Shown here piece by piece: positions 25,270-34,480 of a stretch of DNA of 64,000 nt. How positions within the stretch are numbered: the stretch's first letter is position 1; the number at the start of each line of letters is the position of its first letter. The DNA lies in NCBI GenBank assembly GCA_945907735.1, contig CAMDTL010000009.1, forward strand, positions 1 to 64,000, given 5' to 3'. The position numbers were made by a program, and so were the translations under genes. Source of the DNA: Methylotenera oryzisoli (lineage in GTDB: Bacteria > Pseudomonadota > Gammaproteobacteria > Burkholderiales > Methylophilaceae). The notes below the pieces were generated by a model. It made no database searches. It was not told the DNA's origin and was given only the letters and a program-made list of their open reading frames with translations.

Positions 25270-26496
25270 TTAGTGTAATTGATGTAGTTCCAAATTTCGT
25301 AATTTTGGCGCTAATTTAGCGATAACACCCACCACGCCTAGCGTCATCAAGCCACCAAATATCACCGAGGGCACTAAGCCTAATAAACGCGCGGCGACCC
25401 CAGATTCAAACGCGCCAAGTTCATTCGACGAGCCAATAAATACGCCATTGATAGCGGTGACGCGGCCGCGCATGGCGTCGGGTGTGGCGAGCTGCAAAAT
25501 GGTGTGGCGCAGCACCACAGATACGCCATCAAAAATACCAGATAAAAATAACAGTACGCCTGCTATCACAAAGCTATTGCTTAAACCAAAGCCAATAATA
25601 CAAAGCCCAAAGCCTGCGACAGAGCATAAAAGCCAACGACCCGCATGTAAATTAATGGGATGGCGTGCTAGCCATAGCCCAATAATAATTGCGCCAACAC
25701 CAGGTGCCGCACGCAATATACCCAAACCTTCAGGGCCTATTTTGTAAACATCTTGAATAAACGCCGGCAACATGGCCACCGCGCCACCAAATAGCACCGC
25801 AAACATATCCAGTGAAAGCGCGCTTAATATGACTTGATTGCCATATACAAAGCGCAAACCTTCATGAATACTTTTGAAAACTGCTGGGCTATCGACAGCA
25901 GTGGGCGATTCTTTTAATTTGAGTGATAGCATGGCCAAAACTGCACCAAAACACAGCACAGCAGCGACTTGGTAAGCCACTGTTTTATTGGAAAAACCTA
26001 CTAATAAACCACCTAGAATAGGACCCAATATCAAACCAATTTGAAACATCGCAATGCTCACCCCCGTGGCTTTGGCAAAGCTTTTTCTGGGGATCATAAT
26101 AGCGAATAATGTGGTGAAGCTTGGCGCAATAAATGCACGCGCAATGCCAGTAAAAGCAATCGATCCATAAATCCAAAAGGTTGTGTCATTGCCTATCCAA
26201 CCACTCGAAATAGCAACTAATGTAATCGCGTTAATCAGCAAAAGCATGGCCGCTAGCGTGCCAAATGCGCGTCGCGTGTAGTAATGATCCACCGCATGGC
26301 CCGCAAATAAAGCCGATGCAAAATAAGGCAGGGCTTCCGCTAGGCCAATTAAGCCGAGCGAAAGTGGGTCACGCGTAATTTCATAAATATGCCAGCCCAC
26401 CGCAACCGCCATAATTTGATAGGCCAGCACAATTTGAATGCGATACGCCAATAATTTGAGAAACGCGTAATTGTGATGGGTGAAAATTTGATTCAT
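25270..26496 (-). CDS. MFS transporter (EntS-like exporter family)
   Basis: 408 residues with about 12 membrane helices. FASALFAGHAVDHYYTRR near helix 2, SGIFDGVSVVLRHTILQLATPDAMRGRVTAINGVFIG and the N-terminal MAVAVGWHIYEITRDPLSLGLIG match the MFS subfamily that includes the siderophore exporter EntS. Its substrate is unknown. It follows the AlkA-type gene by 13 bases on the same strand, so they may share a transcript. Confidence 0.87.
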   Translation of the reverse strand: MNQIFTHHNYAFLKLLAYRIQIVLAYQIMAVAVGWHIYEITRDPLSLGLIGLAEALPYFASALFAGHAVDHYYTRRAFGTLAAMLLLINAITLVAISSGWIGNDTTFWIYGSIAFTGIARAFIAPSFTTLFAIMIPRKSFAKATGVSIAMFQIGLILGPILGGLLVGFSNKTVAYQVAAVLCFGAVLAMLSLKLKESPTAVDSPAVFKSIHEGLRFVYGNQVILSALSLDMFAVLFGGAVAMLPAFIQDVYKIGPEGLGILRAAPGVGAIIIGLWLARHPINLHAGRWLLCSVAGFGLCIIGFGLSNSFVIAGVLLFLSGIFDGVSVVLRHTILQLATPDAMRGRVTAINGVFIGSSNELGAFESGVAARLLGLVPSVIFGGLMTLGVVGVIAKLAPKLRNLELHQLH

Positions 26497-26509
26497 AAGT
26501 TGTTATCTA

Positions 26510-27130
26510 TTATTTTGGCATCCGCCACAAATACCAACTGGCAATGGTGCGATGTGGGCTCCAAGCTTTGCCGATTTCGACCATTTCTTTGCCTTTTGGT
26601 GCAACTTCTAGTTTTTTAAGGCGCTTGTAACCTTCTACCACCGCAAAATCACCCACAGGCAGAATATCCATGCGCTTCAGCGTGAACATCAGCATCATTT
26701 CCACCGTCCATTGACCAATACCTTTTAAGGTCACCAAGCGTTCGATGAGTGCCGCGTCACTCATGTTTTCTGCCTCAGCGCGCGATGGCACTAGTCCAGA
26801 AATAGCGCCATTCGCAATGTCGCAAATGGTTTCGATTTTTCTGCCAGAAAATCCGCAAGCGCGTAAATCGTCAAACTGCGCCTTGACTAATGCTTTAGGT
26901 TCGGGGAATCCGCCAAAATGGTTCTTGAGTCTAGCAAGAATCGCATCCCCTGCTCTACCGTGTAGTTGCTGATAAGCCACCGCCTGCACTAAAGATTCAT
27001 ACACATTAAGCGTCGGTTCGGTTTCCGCATCAAAAGTGCAAGCGCCCACGGCCTTAATCAATCGCGCCCAATCGGCATCAATTGCGCTTAAAAATTGCGT
27101 GGCCTGAGCATGCAATTGCGGGGCAGACAT
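26510..27130 (-). CDS. DNA-3-methyladenine glycosylase II family protein
   Basis: Removes alkylated bases from DNA to start base-excision repair. The 206 residues are an HhH-GPD protein: helix-hairpin-helix LKGIGQWT (135-142), then PVGDFAVVEGY with catalytic Asp161. The AYQQLHGRAGDAI helix is also typical. It is the short AlkA type without the N-terminal TBP-like domain of E. coli AlkA and without an Fe-S cluster. Upstream of the MFS gene on the same strand. Confidence 0.92.
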   Translation of the reverse strand: MSAPQLHAQATQFLSAIDADWARLIKAVGACTFDAETEPTLNVYESLVQAVAYQQLHGRAGDAILARLKNHFGGFPEPKALVKAQFDDLRACGFSGRKIETICDIANGAISGLVPSRAEAENMSDAALIERLVTLKGIGQWTVEMMLMFTLKRMDILPVGDFAVVEGYKRLKKLEVAPKGKEMVEIGKAWSPHRTIASWYLWRMPK

Positions 27131-27279
27131 GGCTTAGATTATAACCTTTTGACCAGTTTTTTATGAAAAAGGTTATGATGCAAATGAGTGTCAGCACGCG
27201 TTAAATGCAGTGCTATGCAAGCTAATACCGATACGGCTTACAGGACATATATTTTAACTTTTTACTGAGTGAAAGCAGA

Positions 27280-27621
27280 CTAAAGTTTTAACGCAACTTT
27301 AATGCGCTTAAATGTTTGGCTGACGATGTTACCATCGAGCTGATAATGTTTATGTAGCGGCTTAATCACTTGCCAGCTTGTCGTCATGCCCGCAGGAAAA
27401 GTCACCAAATCGCCTTTGCCGAAACTCACAGGCGCGCCATCAGTGGGTGTTATTACGCAATCACCTTCTAAAATATAAGCGATTTCTTGCTCGGGAAAAG
27501 TCCAAGAAAAAACAGAGATTTCTTTTTGCCAAGTTGGCCATTTGCTCACACCCAACGCATCTAAGCGACTTTGCGCGGGATTTTTCTCAACGGTAATTTG
27601 ACTGACGGGCGATTGCTGCAT
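27280..27621 (-). CDS. Cupin-fold protein (DUF861-type)
   Basis: 113 residues of a small beta-barrel: WKKEISVFSWTF-like block (WQKEISVFSWTFPEQEIAYI), LEGDCVITPTDG, then FGKGDLVTFPAGMTTSW. This is the Cupin_3/DUF861 pattern, found in ureidoglycine aminohydrolase-like and EutQ-like proteins. Metal ligands are partly missing compared with catalytic cupins, so the role is open. Divergent from tsaC. Confidence 0.8.
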   Translation of the reverse strand: MQQSPVSQITVEKNPAQSRLDALGVSKWPTWQKEISVFSWTFPEQEIAYILEGDCVITPTDGAPVSFGKGDLVTFPAGMTTSWQVIKPLHKHYQLDGNIVSQTFKRIKVALKL

Positions 27622-27718
27622 GATGTTCCCTATTAACGATATATTTTTATATAGGCGTGTATTTTAACGCATGGCGAGCTTAAGTAGTAAAATGCAGTTT
27701 TTAGGCCACACATTAAAT

Positions 27719-28642
27719 ATGCACGTTAATTTACAACAGGCGATTGCCAAATTAAAAAACGGTGAAGTGGTCGCGATTCCTACCGAGACGGTGTATGGTT
27801 TGGCGGCAGACGCAAGTAACGACGCGGCCTTACTGCAGATTTATAGCATTAAAGAGCGCCCTGCAAACAATCCGCTGATTGTGCATATCGCAGATATTTC
27901 ACAAGTGACCGATTGGGCGGCGGAGTTTTCGCCGCTTGCGCAAAAATTTGCTAAAGCGTTTTGGCCAGGGCCTTTTACGCTGGTGTTGCCTGCCAAGCCG
28001 CATGTTTCCCCGGTGGTGCGCGGCAACCAGCCAACGGTGGCTTTGCGTGTACCAAATCATGCGCTAACTTTACAATTATTAAACCAAAGTGGCTTGGCGC
28101 TAGCGGCACCCTCCGCCAATAAATTCACGCAATTAAGTCCCACCACGGCAGCACATGTAGCTGCAAGTTTAGGCGATGCGATTCCAGTGTTGGATGGCGG
28201 CGCGTGTCGTGTGGGGATTGAATCGACTATTGTGGCGGTGCAAGGTGAGAATTGGCAATTATTACGTTTGGGAATGCTGCCAGAAGCCAATATTCATACG
28301 GTTGCTGGCTTGCCTGCTTTAAGATTTAAACAAGCAATTAAAGCGCCTGGGCAGCATTTGTTGCACTATTCGCCGCGCACACCGATACAATTATTTACTT
28401 CTCGTGAAGCGTTAGTTAAAAATTCCAATTCTCGTACAGCCGCGCTGCTATTGGGCGCTGGCGCTGTACCAGATGGCACTTATTTTGAGTTGCATAATAA
28501 TGCGGCTGATGTTGCACAAAAACTGTACGACACGCTACACAAAATGGATGCGCTAAATGCAGAAAAATTACTCATAGAAACGCCGCCCAACGAGCCAGCA
28601 TGGCTCGCAATTTTAGATAGATTAACGCGCGCAGCACATTAA
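27719..28642 (+). CDS. tsaC: L-threonylcarbamoyladenylate synthase
   Basis: Makes threonylcarbamoyl-AMP for the universal t6A modification of ANN-decoding tRNAs. About 307 residues from the ATG at 27719, with IPTETVYGLAADASND, KERPANNPLIVHI, WPGPFTLVL, VALRVPNHA, APSANKFTQLSPTTA and GIESTIV. The C-terminal Sua5-type extension, including GQHLLHYSPRTP, makes it the long Sua5/YwlC form. The frame remains open to an ATG at 27671, but the extra residues are not conserved. Confidence 0.93.
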   Translation: MHVNLQQAIAKLKNGEVVAIPTETVYGLAADASNDAALLQIYSIKERPANNPLIVHIADISQVTDWAAEFSPLAQKFAKAFWPGPFTLVLPAKPHVSPVVRGNQPTVALRVPNHALTLQLLNQSGLALAAPSANKFTQLSPTTAAHVAASLGDAIPVLDGGACRVGIESTIVAVQGENWQLLRLGMLPEANIHTVAGLPALRFKQAIKAPGQHLLHYSPRTPIQLFTSREALVKNSNSRTAALLLGAGAVPDGTYFELHNNAADVAQKLYDTLHKMDALNAEKLLIETPPNEPAWLAILDRLTRAAH

Positions 28643-28727
28643 AATTGCGCCCTTGTTTTTATGCTAAAAAAGGCGTAATTTAGTTACTCATGCTTAGTGG
28701 TTTTTAAGTGGCAAAAATGGGTAAATT

Positions 28728-28949
28728 ATGCCAGACAATAAATATGGATTAGGAAGCTCTAAAGTGGCGACAGAGCACCACGAGACGCATCATAAAACTG
28801 TGGCTACGCACCCAAGCCATTGCAAGTTTTGCAATGGCGCCAATTTAACGATAAGCCCCAGCATGCACGATCACCGTTGTAATGATTGCGGTGAGTGGCA
28901 AAACGACGTTCCTCAGGGTTATTCAACAGGCAGAGCGGCAGATTATTGA
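28728..28949 (+). CDS. Small protein with two CxxC pairs
   Basis: 73 residues. HCKFCNGANL and HRCNDCGEWQ form two CxxC knuckles 22 residues apart, with adjacent His, as in zinc-ribbon folds. The N-terminal part is His- and Lys-rich and probably disordered. I do not recognise the family. It overlaps the 3' end of the opposite-strand protease gene by seven bases. Confidence 0.6.
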   Translation: MPDNKYGLGSSKVATEHHETHHKTVATHPSHCKFCNGANLTISPSMHDHRCNDCGEWQNDVPQGYSTGRAADY

Positions 28950-29959
28950 TTTGTCGCGAGTTTTAGCGCGTTGCTAAATTCTGCATCTAAATCGCCATCA
29001 ATCGCCTTTAGCGCTACATGCGTTTTTTCTACTTCATCTGTTCTACCAGCGCGATTTGCTATTAGTCCAAGCTCAACAAGCGTTGCAACATGTTGCGGAT
29101 GCATGCTTAACACTTGTTGAAAGTATTGATTTGCTTTGGCTAAATCGCCTAAATTTTCTTCCGCTACACCCGCGTAGAAGAATGCTTCTGGACTAGTCGG
29201 CTCTTTGCTTATCCATTCTTGGGCAATTACTTTGAGGTCTGCCCACTTTTCGTTTTGATACGGTAACACCACGCGCATAAAAAATGGACGTTGCAACTCT
29301 GGCGCATCCCAAAATGGCAATTCATTGGTATTAAGCGATGTCGTGTCAGGCGCACTCATTAAGGCTTGCACCCATTTTACCGGCACATTGTAAAAATACG
29401 CACCGCCACGCCCAGGGCTTTTGAAAGTGCTAATGGCAACGAGTTTACCCTCAACATCAAATACTGGGCTGCCGCTCGCGCCCATGACAAATGAAGCGTC
29501 AGTACGCACAATTTGGCTATCGTCAAACCCGTATAAAGCTTTAATTTTGCCTTGCGTGGTTTGTGGTTTAGGTGGGCCACCAGGAAACCCGATAGAGAAA
29601 ATAGTTTGCTCGTATTTTAGGCGCTCAGAATCGCCCAGCGCCACAGGAGTTAAATCTAAATACTGAAAGCGCATGATGCAGATGTCGTGCTTCCAATCAG
29701 CCTTCATGGCATTGGGTATAAAGTTTTCACCAAATTTAGAAATTTTAACGCCACTTGAGTTAGCCAACACGTGGCAACTGGTGGCGACTAAGTCTTTGCC
29801 CACCACCACGCCTGTGCCCACACCATGCCCGCCAGATTTGGTGGCGACATGCACCTTAACAACAGAGGCTTTGAGTTTATAAGCCAGCTCGTTAATGGAT
29901 TCTGCATAAAGTGCATTGTGAAATAAAACAAATACTAGAAAAACCCAATTTAAACGCAT
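28943..29959 (-). CDS. Exported trypsin-like serine protease with C-terminal repeats
   Basis: 338 residues with a signal peptide (RLNWVFLVFVLFHNALYA). The S1-family triad is complete: His63 in ATSCHVL, Asp92 in KHDICIMRF and Ser162 in GASGSP. The protease domain spans about 25-210. The C-terminal 100 residues resemble TPR helices (SPEAFFYAGVAEENLGDLAKAN, HPQHVATLVELGLIANRAG), replacing the PDZ domains of DegP. A periplasmic role is likely, perhaps as a scaffolded quality-control protease; the target is unknown. Confidence 0.85.
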   Translation of the reverse strand: MRLNWVFLVFVLFHNALYAESINELAYKLKASVVKVHVATKSGGHGVGTGVVVGKDLVATSCHVLANSSGVKISKFGENFIPNAMKADWKHDICIMRFQYLDLTPVALGDSERLKYEQTIFSIGFPGGPPKPQTTQGKIKALYGFDDSQIVRTDASFVMGASGSPVFDVEGKLVAISTFKSPGRGGAYFYNVPVKWVQALMSAPDTTSLNTNELPFWDAPELQRPFFMRVVLPYQNEKWADLKVIAQEWISKEPTSPEAFFYAGVAEENLGDLAKANQYFQQVLSMHPQHVATLVELGLIANRAGRTDEVEKTHVALKAIDGDLDAEFSNALKLATNQ

Positions 29960-30114
29960 AAATGTACTTTCTTTTAAGTGGTAAGTTAAGTGACCATGAA
30001 CTGAAAAATTAATTCTTAACTTTAGTCATAATGTATTGCCAAATTTAATTATTTTTTGTGTGACAAACCTCACAAAGCTAGTAGAATGACGGCACTTCAG
30101 TTTAGATAAAAATT

Positions 30115-30864
30115 ATGCTGGTTCAATCGCACATTGTTGATATTGCCACCCCTACGGGTGTGATGCGCACTTACGTACATCGTCCAAAAGAAAACAACGC
30201 TAGTCGCAATAAAAAAATCCCAGCAGTTTTATTTTACTCCGAAATTTTTCAGCAGACAGGTCCTATCGCGCGCGCTGCTGCCTTTATGGCGGGGCATGGT
30301 TATGCGGTGCTGGTGCCTGAGGTGTTTCATGAGCTTAATCCCATTGGTACTGTGCTAGGTTACGACGATGCGGGCCGCGAAAAAGGTAATGCTGACAAGG
30401 CCGCCAAAGACGTGCAAGGCTACGATACAGACAATCGCGCCATGATAGATTTTTTAAACACGCAAGATTGGTATAGCGGTAATTTGGGCGCCATGGGCTT
30501 TTGCATAGGCGGGCATTTGGCATTTCGTGCCGCTTTGCAGCCAGAGGTTAAAGCCACTGCCTGTTTTTATGCCACTGATCTGCACATTAACACTATTCCC
30601 AATCAGCCGAATCAACACAGCATGGAAAGACTAGCCGATATTCAAGGTGAGCTGATGATGATTTGGGGCAAGCAAGATAACCATATTCCTGCAGCAGGCC
30701 GTATGTTAGTGCAACAAAAATTAGCGGCTGCTAATTTAAATTACACTTGGCATGAGTTTAACGCCCAGCATGCCTTTATGCGTGACGAAGATTCGCGCTA
30801 CGATGCCGAGTTGGCCAGCGTGGGTTATCAAATGACGCTGCAAATGTTTTCCAGAACCTTGTAA
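30115..30864 (+). CDS. Dienelactone hydrolase family protein
   Basis: 249-residue alpha/beta hydrolase. The nucleophile is Cys130 in GFCIGGHLAF, with Asp188 in WGKQDNHIP and His219 in NAQHAFMRD, the complete dienelactone hydrolase triad. In bacteria without a chloroaromatic pathway such proteins often have other esterase substrates; none can be named here. It stands alone and reads rightward, 188 bases before gnd. Confidence 0.9.
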   Translation: MLVQSHIVDIATPTGVMRTYVHRPKENNASRNKKIPAVLFYSEIFQQTGPIARAAAFMAGHGYAVLVPEVFHELNPIGTVLGYDDAGREKGNADKAAKDVQGYDTDNRAMIDFLNTQDWYSGNLGAMGFCIGGHLAFRAALQPEVKATACFYATDLHINTIPNQPNQHSMERLADIQGELMMIWGKQDNHIPAAGRMLVQQKLAAANLNYTWHEFNAQHAFMRDEDSRYDAELASVGYQMTLQMFSRTL

Positions 30865-31052
30865 TTAATCTTCAGTCTTTCATTTAACAAGTACTTGAAG
30901 TTTTTAAATATACCCTAAAATAGTATCGAACCTAGTAGCAATTAAAGTAAGCAGTAAAGTAGCAAAGCTCGAAGCGAGCTGCTGGCCACAAGCATGCAGC
31001 TCAAATTTATTTAAACTACCCATTTAATAGAACCTTAGATATAGAGAACACA

Positions 31053-32567
31053 ATGACCACAAAAAATGCTGATATTGGCCTAGTAGGCCTAGCCGTCATG
31101 GGGCAAAATCTTGCCCTCAATATTGCCGATCACGGCTATACCATTGCGGTATATAACCGTGATCCTAAAAAAATGACCAATTTTATTAAAGAATGCAAGG
31201 CCAATGAGCCATCGCACGCCAACGTGGTTGGGCATGCCGATTTAGCCTCTTTTGTGTTGAGTATTAAACGCCCACGCAAAATTATTTTGCTGGTTAAAGC
31301 GGGCAGTGCGACAGACGTAACGATTAACGCATTGTTACCATTTTTAGAGCAAGGCGATATTATTATCGACGGCGGTAACTCATTGTGGACAGACACCATC
31401 CGTCGCGAAAAAGAATTGGCAGTAAAAGGCATTGATTTGATTGGCTCTGGTGTTTCTGGCGGCGAGACTGGCGCACGCTTTGGCCCAAGCTTAATGCCAT
31501 CTGGCACACGTAAAGCCTGGGCAAGTTTAGAGCCTATTTGGCGTGATATTGCAGCCAAAGTGAATGCGGTGACGGGTGAGCCGATGGAAGGTGGCAAGCC
31601 TGGTAAACCAGTTGAAGGCGGCTTTTCATGTGCTGAATATATTGGCCCAGACGGCGCAGGTCACTATGTAAAAATGGTACACAACGGCATTGAGTATATC
31701 GACATGCAATTGATTTGCGAAGCTTATTGGCTGATGAAAAATTTGCTTGGTATGCCTGCAGATGAAATTGGTAAAGTGTTCCAAGAGTGGAATAAAGGTG
31801 AGCTTTCCAGCTATTTGATTGAAATTACTGGTGAGATTTTGCAGCAAAAGGATCCCATGGGGCCTGGTTTCTTAGTAGATAAAATTATGGATGCGGCTGG
31901 TCAAAAAGGCACGGGGCAGTGGACAGCCGCGAATGCGCTTGAGCTTGGCGCGCCCGCCAATGCGATTGCCGCAGCCGTGTATGCACGTGCACTTTCAAGT
32001 TTAAAAGAAGAGCGCGTTGCCGCTAGTAAAATTTTAAAAGGTCCAGTTATTCATCTCGAAACAGACAAAAAAGCCATTGTCGAAGCAATTAAAAGCGCGT
32101 TATATTGCTCAAAAATCTGCGCTTATGCGCAAGGGTTTCAGCTTATTGATAAAGCGCAAGTGGCCTATAACTGGAAGCTTAATTTTGGCGAGATTGCGCA
32201 AATTTGGCGTGGGGGCTGTATTATTCGCGCCCGTTTCTTACAAAAAATTACCACTGCTTATGCGTTAAATTCGCGTTTAAAAAACTTGATGCTAGACCCC
32301 TACTTCACCAGCGCCATGAACGAAGGCCAAGCTGGTTGGCGTAAAGTGATTGCCCTAGCAGTAACTAACGGCATACCAGCTCAAGGTTTTAGCGCGGCTC
32401 TAGCCTATTACGATGGATATAGAAGCGCGACATTACCAGCGAATTTATTGCAAGGACAGCGCGATTATTTTGGTGCGCATACTTATGAGCGCGTTGACCA
32501 GCCACGTGGACAGTTTTACCACTTGGATTGGCCAGAGCCAACACGTCCACAGTTGCTGATTGAGTAA
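31053..32567 (+). CDS. gnd: 6-phosphogluconate dehydrogenase, decarboxylating
   Basis: Oxidises 6-phosphogluconate to ribulose 5-phosphate with CO2 release and NAD(P)H. In Methylophilaceae it closes the cyclic ribulose monophosphate oxidation of formaldehyde. The protein has the Rossmann motif [36 protein letters not shown] and the catalytic block [13 protein letters not shown] with Lys207. At 504 residues it is longer than E. coli Gnd (468). The excess includes a Gly/Pro-rich insert, [16 protein letters not shown], around residues 175-190 before the catalytic helix. A good terminator follows. Confidence 0.95.
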   Translation: MTTKNADIGLVGLAVMGQNLALNIADHGYTIAVYNRDPKKMTNFIKECKANEPSHANVVGHADLASFVLSIKRPRKIILLVKAGSATDVTINALLPFLEQGDIIIDGGNSLWTDTIRREKELAVKGIDLIGSGVSGGETGARFGPSLMPSGTRKAWASLEPIWRDIAAKVNAVTGEPMEGGKPGKPVEGGFSCAEYIGPDGAGHYVKMVHNGIEYIDMQLICEAYWLMKNLLGMPADEIGKVFQEWNKGELSSYLIEITGEILQQKDPMGPGFLVDKIMDAAGQKGTGQWTAANALELGAPANAIAAAVYARALSSLKEERVAASKILKGPVIHLETDKKAIVEAIKSALYCSKICAYAQGFQLIDKAQVAYNWKLNFGEIAQIWRGGCIIRARFLQKITTAYALNSRLKNLMLDPYFTSAMNEGQAGWRKVIALAVTNGIPAQGFSAALAYYDGYRSATLPANLLQGQRDYFGAHTYERVDQPRGQFYHLDWPEPTRPQLLIE

Positions 32568-32582
32568 TTGGAAGTGACCATT

Positions 32583-32613
32583 AAGTGGGTTGACGTTATC
32601 GTCACCCACTTTG
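32583..32613 (+). terminator. Intrinsic terminator of gnd
   Basis: AAGTGGGTTGACG and CGTCACCCACTT arms (one-base bulge) around TTAT, then TT, 15 bases after the gnd stop. Confidence 0.8.
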
Positions 32614-32648
32614 TTGCTGAATTTAGATTACTGTTTAGTTTTTTTAAA

Positions 32649-32825
32649 CTAAACGCAGTCGCCATAAGCTTCAAACATGCGCTTACAGCTTGTCTGCGTT
32701 TGTGAATCCACAGCGTTGGATGCTTGCACTTTTGTTTTGTCAGCCTGGTGGCTAAGTGCAGTTTCATAAACTTGGCTAATGAGTTCTGGCTTTACTACTT
32801 GTTTTACCTTTGCGACTTGCATCAT
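32649..32825 (-). CDS. Small protein ending in a CX9C motif
   Basis: 58 residues: MMQVAKVKQVVKPELISQ, a middle with no obvious fold, and a C-terminal CKRMFEAYGDC motif with two Cys nine residues apart. An AAGGAAA ribosome site precedes the start. Base composition matches neighbours. It lies in the otherwise empty gnd-thiS gap and reads leftward into the gnd terminator. I do not recognise the family. The rest of the gap to thiS (32826-33096) shows no gene and no THI-box riboswitch. Confidence 0.5.
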   Translation of the reverse strand: MMQVAKVKQVVKPELISQVYETALSHQADKTKVQASNAVDSQTQTSCKRMFEAYGDCV

Positions 32826-33096
32826 ATTTTCCTTTTGGGAGTTAAATCTATCGGAATTTTGTTCCTGTAGTGTATGAGTTTAATTTATCGAAAAAATTCA
32901 TTACATTTTTGTATTTAACGCGGCTAGTTTGTTGCGGGATACACAAAAAGTAACTATTTGTTCATATTTAATCTACCATGTTTAAACACAAGCATTAGTT
33001 GTGCCAAAATAATTAGTCAATAAAATTAAGTTTTATAAATATGGAAAACGTGCGCAAACACTTTAGAATGTGGGTGTTTGGAGAGATTGAGAGTAA

Positions 33097-33300
33097 ATGA
33101 AAATTTCTATAAATGGCAATGTTAAGCAATTTGATGACGAGGCGTTGACAGTTTCTGCGCTGGTGATGACACTTAATTTAACTGGCAAGCGTTTAGCGAT
33201 TGAAAACAATGGCGAAATTGTGCCGCGTAGTCAGTTTTCAGAAACAAAATTGCAAGACGGCGATATGCTGGAAATTGTGGGCGCTGTTGGTGGTGGATAA
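33097..33300 (+). CDS. thiS: Thiamine sulfur-carrier protein ThiS
   Basis: 67-residue ubiquitin-like sulfur carrier. The C-terminal Gly-Gly end (GAVGGG) is where ThiF adenylates and where thiocarboxylate forms for thiazole synthesis. Nine bases separate it from thiG. No riboswitch is visible upstream. thiF is not in the window. Confidence 0.92.
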   Translation: MKISINGNVKQFDDEALTVSALVMTLNLTGKRLAIENNGEIVPRSQFSETKLQDGDMLEIVGAVGGG

Positions 33301-33309
33301 AACTAAAAT

Positions 33310-34092
33310 ATGAGTGAACAATTAATCATTGCTGGCAAGCCCTATCACTCACGCTTGTTAGTGGGTACGGGAAAGTATAAAGATTTCGCCGAAACGCGCG
33401 CGGCGATTGACGCCAGCGGTGCACAGATAGTCACTGTGGCGATACGGCGCACCAACATAGGCCAAACTGCAGGTGAACCCTCATTATTAGAGTTTTTGCC
33501 GCCAGAAGAATTCACTTACCTCCCCAACACAGCAGGTTGCTATTCGGCTGATGATGCAGTGCGCACTTTGCGGTTAGCGCGGGAGCTGTTGGATGGCCAT
33601 CAGTTGGTGAAGTTGGAAGTATTGGGCGACCCAAAAACCTTGTACCCTAACGTGATAGAGACAATTTCTGCCGCGAAAGTGTTAGTAAAAGATGGCTTCG
33701 AGGTCATGGTATATACCTCGGACGACCCGATTATTGCTAAACAGTTGGAAGACATTGGCTGCTGTGCGGTAATGCCGTTAGCCTCATTAATCGGCTCTGG
33801 CATGGGTATTTTGAATCCGTGGAATCTACAAATTATTATCGAAAATGCAAAAATACCTGTGTTGGTGGATGCTGGCGTGGGTTGCGCGGGTGATGCGGCG
33901 ATTGCCATGGAGCTTGGTTGCGATGGCGTGCTGATGAATACTGCCATTGCAGCAGCGCGCGATCCGATTATGATGGCTGGTGCAATGAAAAAAGCCATTG
34001 AAGCTGGGCGCGAATCTTATTTGGCGGGGCGTATGCCAAAAAAACTGTATTCGGCTAGCCCAAGCTCTCCAACTAGCGGCATGATAGGCTGA
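33310..34092 (+). CDS. thiG: Thiazole synthase
   Basis: Builds the thiazole phosphate moiety of thiamine from deoxyxylulose 5-phosphate, ThiS thiocarboxylate and a glycine imine. The 260-residue TIM barrel has the Schiff-base Lys101 in [20 protein letters not shown] at the start, [14 protein letters not shown], and [32 protein letters not shown] at the phosphate site (two overlapping quotes of a longer block). Partner of thiS directly upstream. Confidence 0.96.
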   Translation: MSEQLIIAGKPYHSRLLVGTGKYKDFAETRAAIDASGAQIVTVAIRRTNIGQTAGEPSLLEFLPPEEFTYLPNTAGCYSADDAVRTLRLARELLDGHQLVKLEVLGDPKTLYPNVIETISAAKVLVKDGFEVMVYTSDDPIIAKQLEDIGCCAVMPLASLIGSGMGILNPWNLQIIIENAKIPVLVDAGVGCAGDAAIAMELGCDGVLMNTAIAAARDPIMMAGAMKKAIEAGRESYLAGRMPKKLYSASPSSPTSGMIG

Positions 34093-34093
34093 T

Positions 34094-34477
34094 ATGGCCG
34101 AGGGGGGGAAATACGCGTTTTCGGTAGCTGTTAAAACCGCTTATTTGTCGGACCAATCCAGTCCCGATGAAAATCAATACGCATTTTCTTACACCATTAC
34201 CATTAGCAATGTTGGCAGCATCGCCGCGCAGCTAATTAGTCGCCATTGGATAATCACAGACGCCAACAGCCATGTGCAAGAAGTAAAAGGTTTGGGCGTA
34301 GTTGGCGCGCAGCCTTTATTGCAGCCAGGCCAACAATTTCAATATAGCAGCGGTACGCTATTGGCCACGCCCATTGGCTCTATGCGTGGCACTTATCAAA
34401 TTGTGGCAGAAGACGGCACCTTGTTTGATGCGGCGATAGCGTCATTTACTTTGGCCGTGCCCAAAATGTTAAATTAA
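34094..34477 (+). CDS. apaG: ApaG protein
   Basis: 127 residues of the ApaG fold (fibronectin-like): SVAVKTAYLSDQSSPDEN, YAFSYTITISNVG, RHWIITDANSHVQEVKG, VVGAQPLLQPGQQFQYSSG. In E. coli apaG sits with apaH and ksgA and is linked to cobalt resistance; its biochemical role is unsettled. Here it lies one base after thiG and three before mltA, so all four genes form one operon. Confidence 0.95.
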   Translation: MAEGGKYAFSVAVKTAYLSDQSSPDENQYAFSYTITISNVGSIAAQLISRHWIITDANSHVQEVKGLGVVGAQPLLQPGQQFQYSSGTLLATPIGSMRGTYQIVAEDGTLFDAAIASFTLAVPKMLN

Positions 34478-34480
34478 ATA

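Noticed and set aside
28728-28949. Frame considered as a possible antitoxin
   Set aside because: It lacks a DNA-binding motif and has no toxin neighbour; two CxxC pairs suggest a zinc ribbon instead.
31136-31597. 153-residue leftward frame in gnd
   Set aside because: Antisense to gnd, with no ribosome site and no recognisable domain.
32516-32767. Leftward 83-residue frame across the gnd end
   Set aside because: It overlaps gnd coding sequence and its composition is unlike a real protein; the 58-residue frame at 32649-32825 in the same gap is far better supported.
32826-33096. Possible TPP riboswitch before thiS
   Set aside because: No CTGAGA or ACCTGATCTGG-type elements were found on the + strand.
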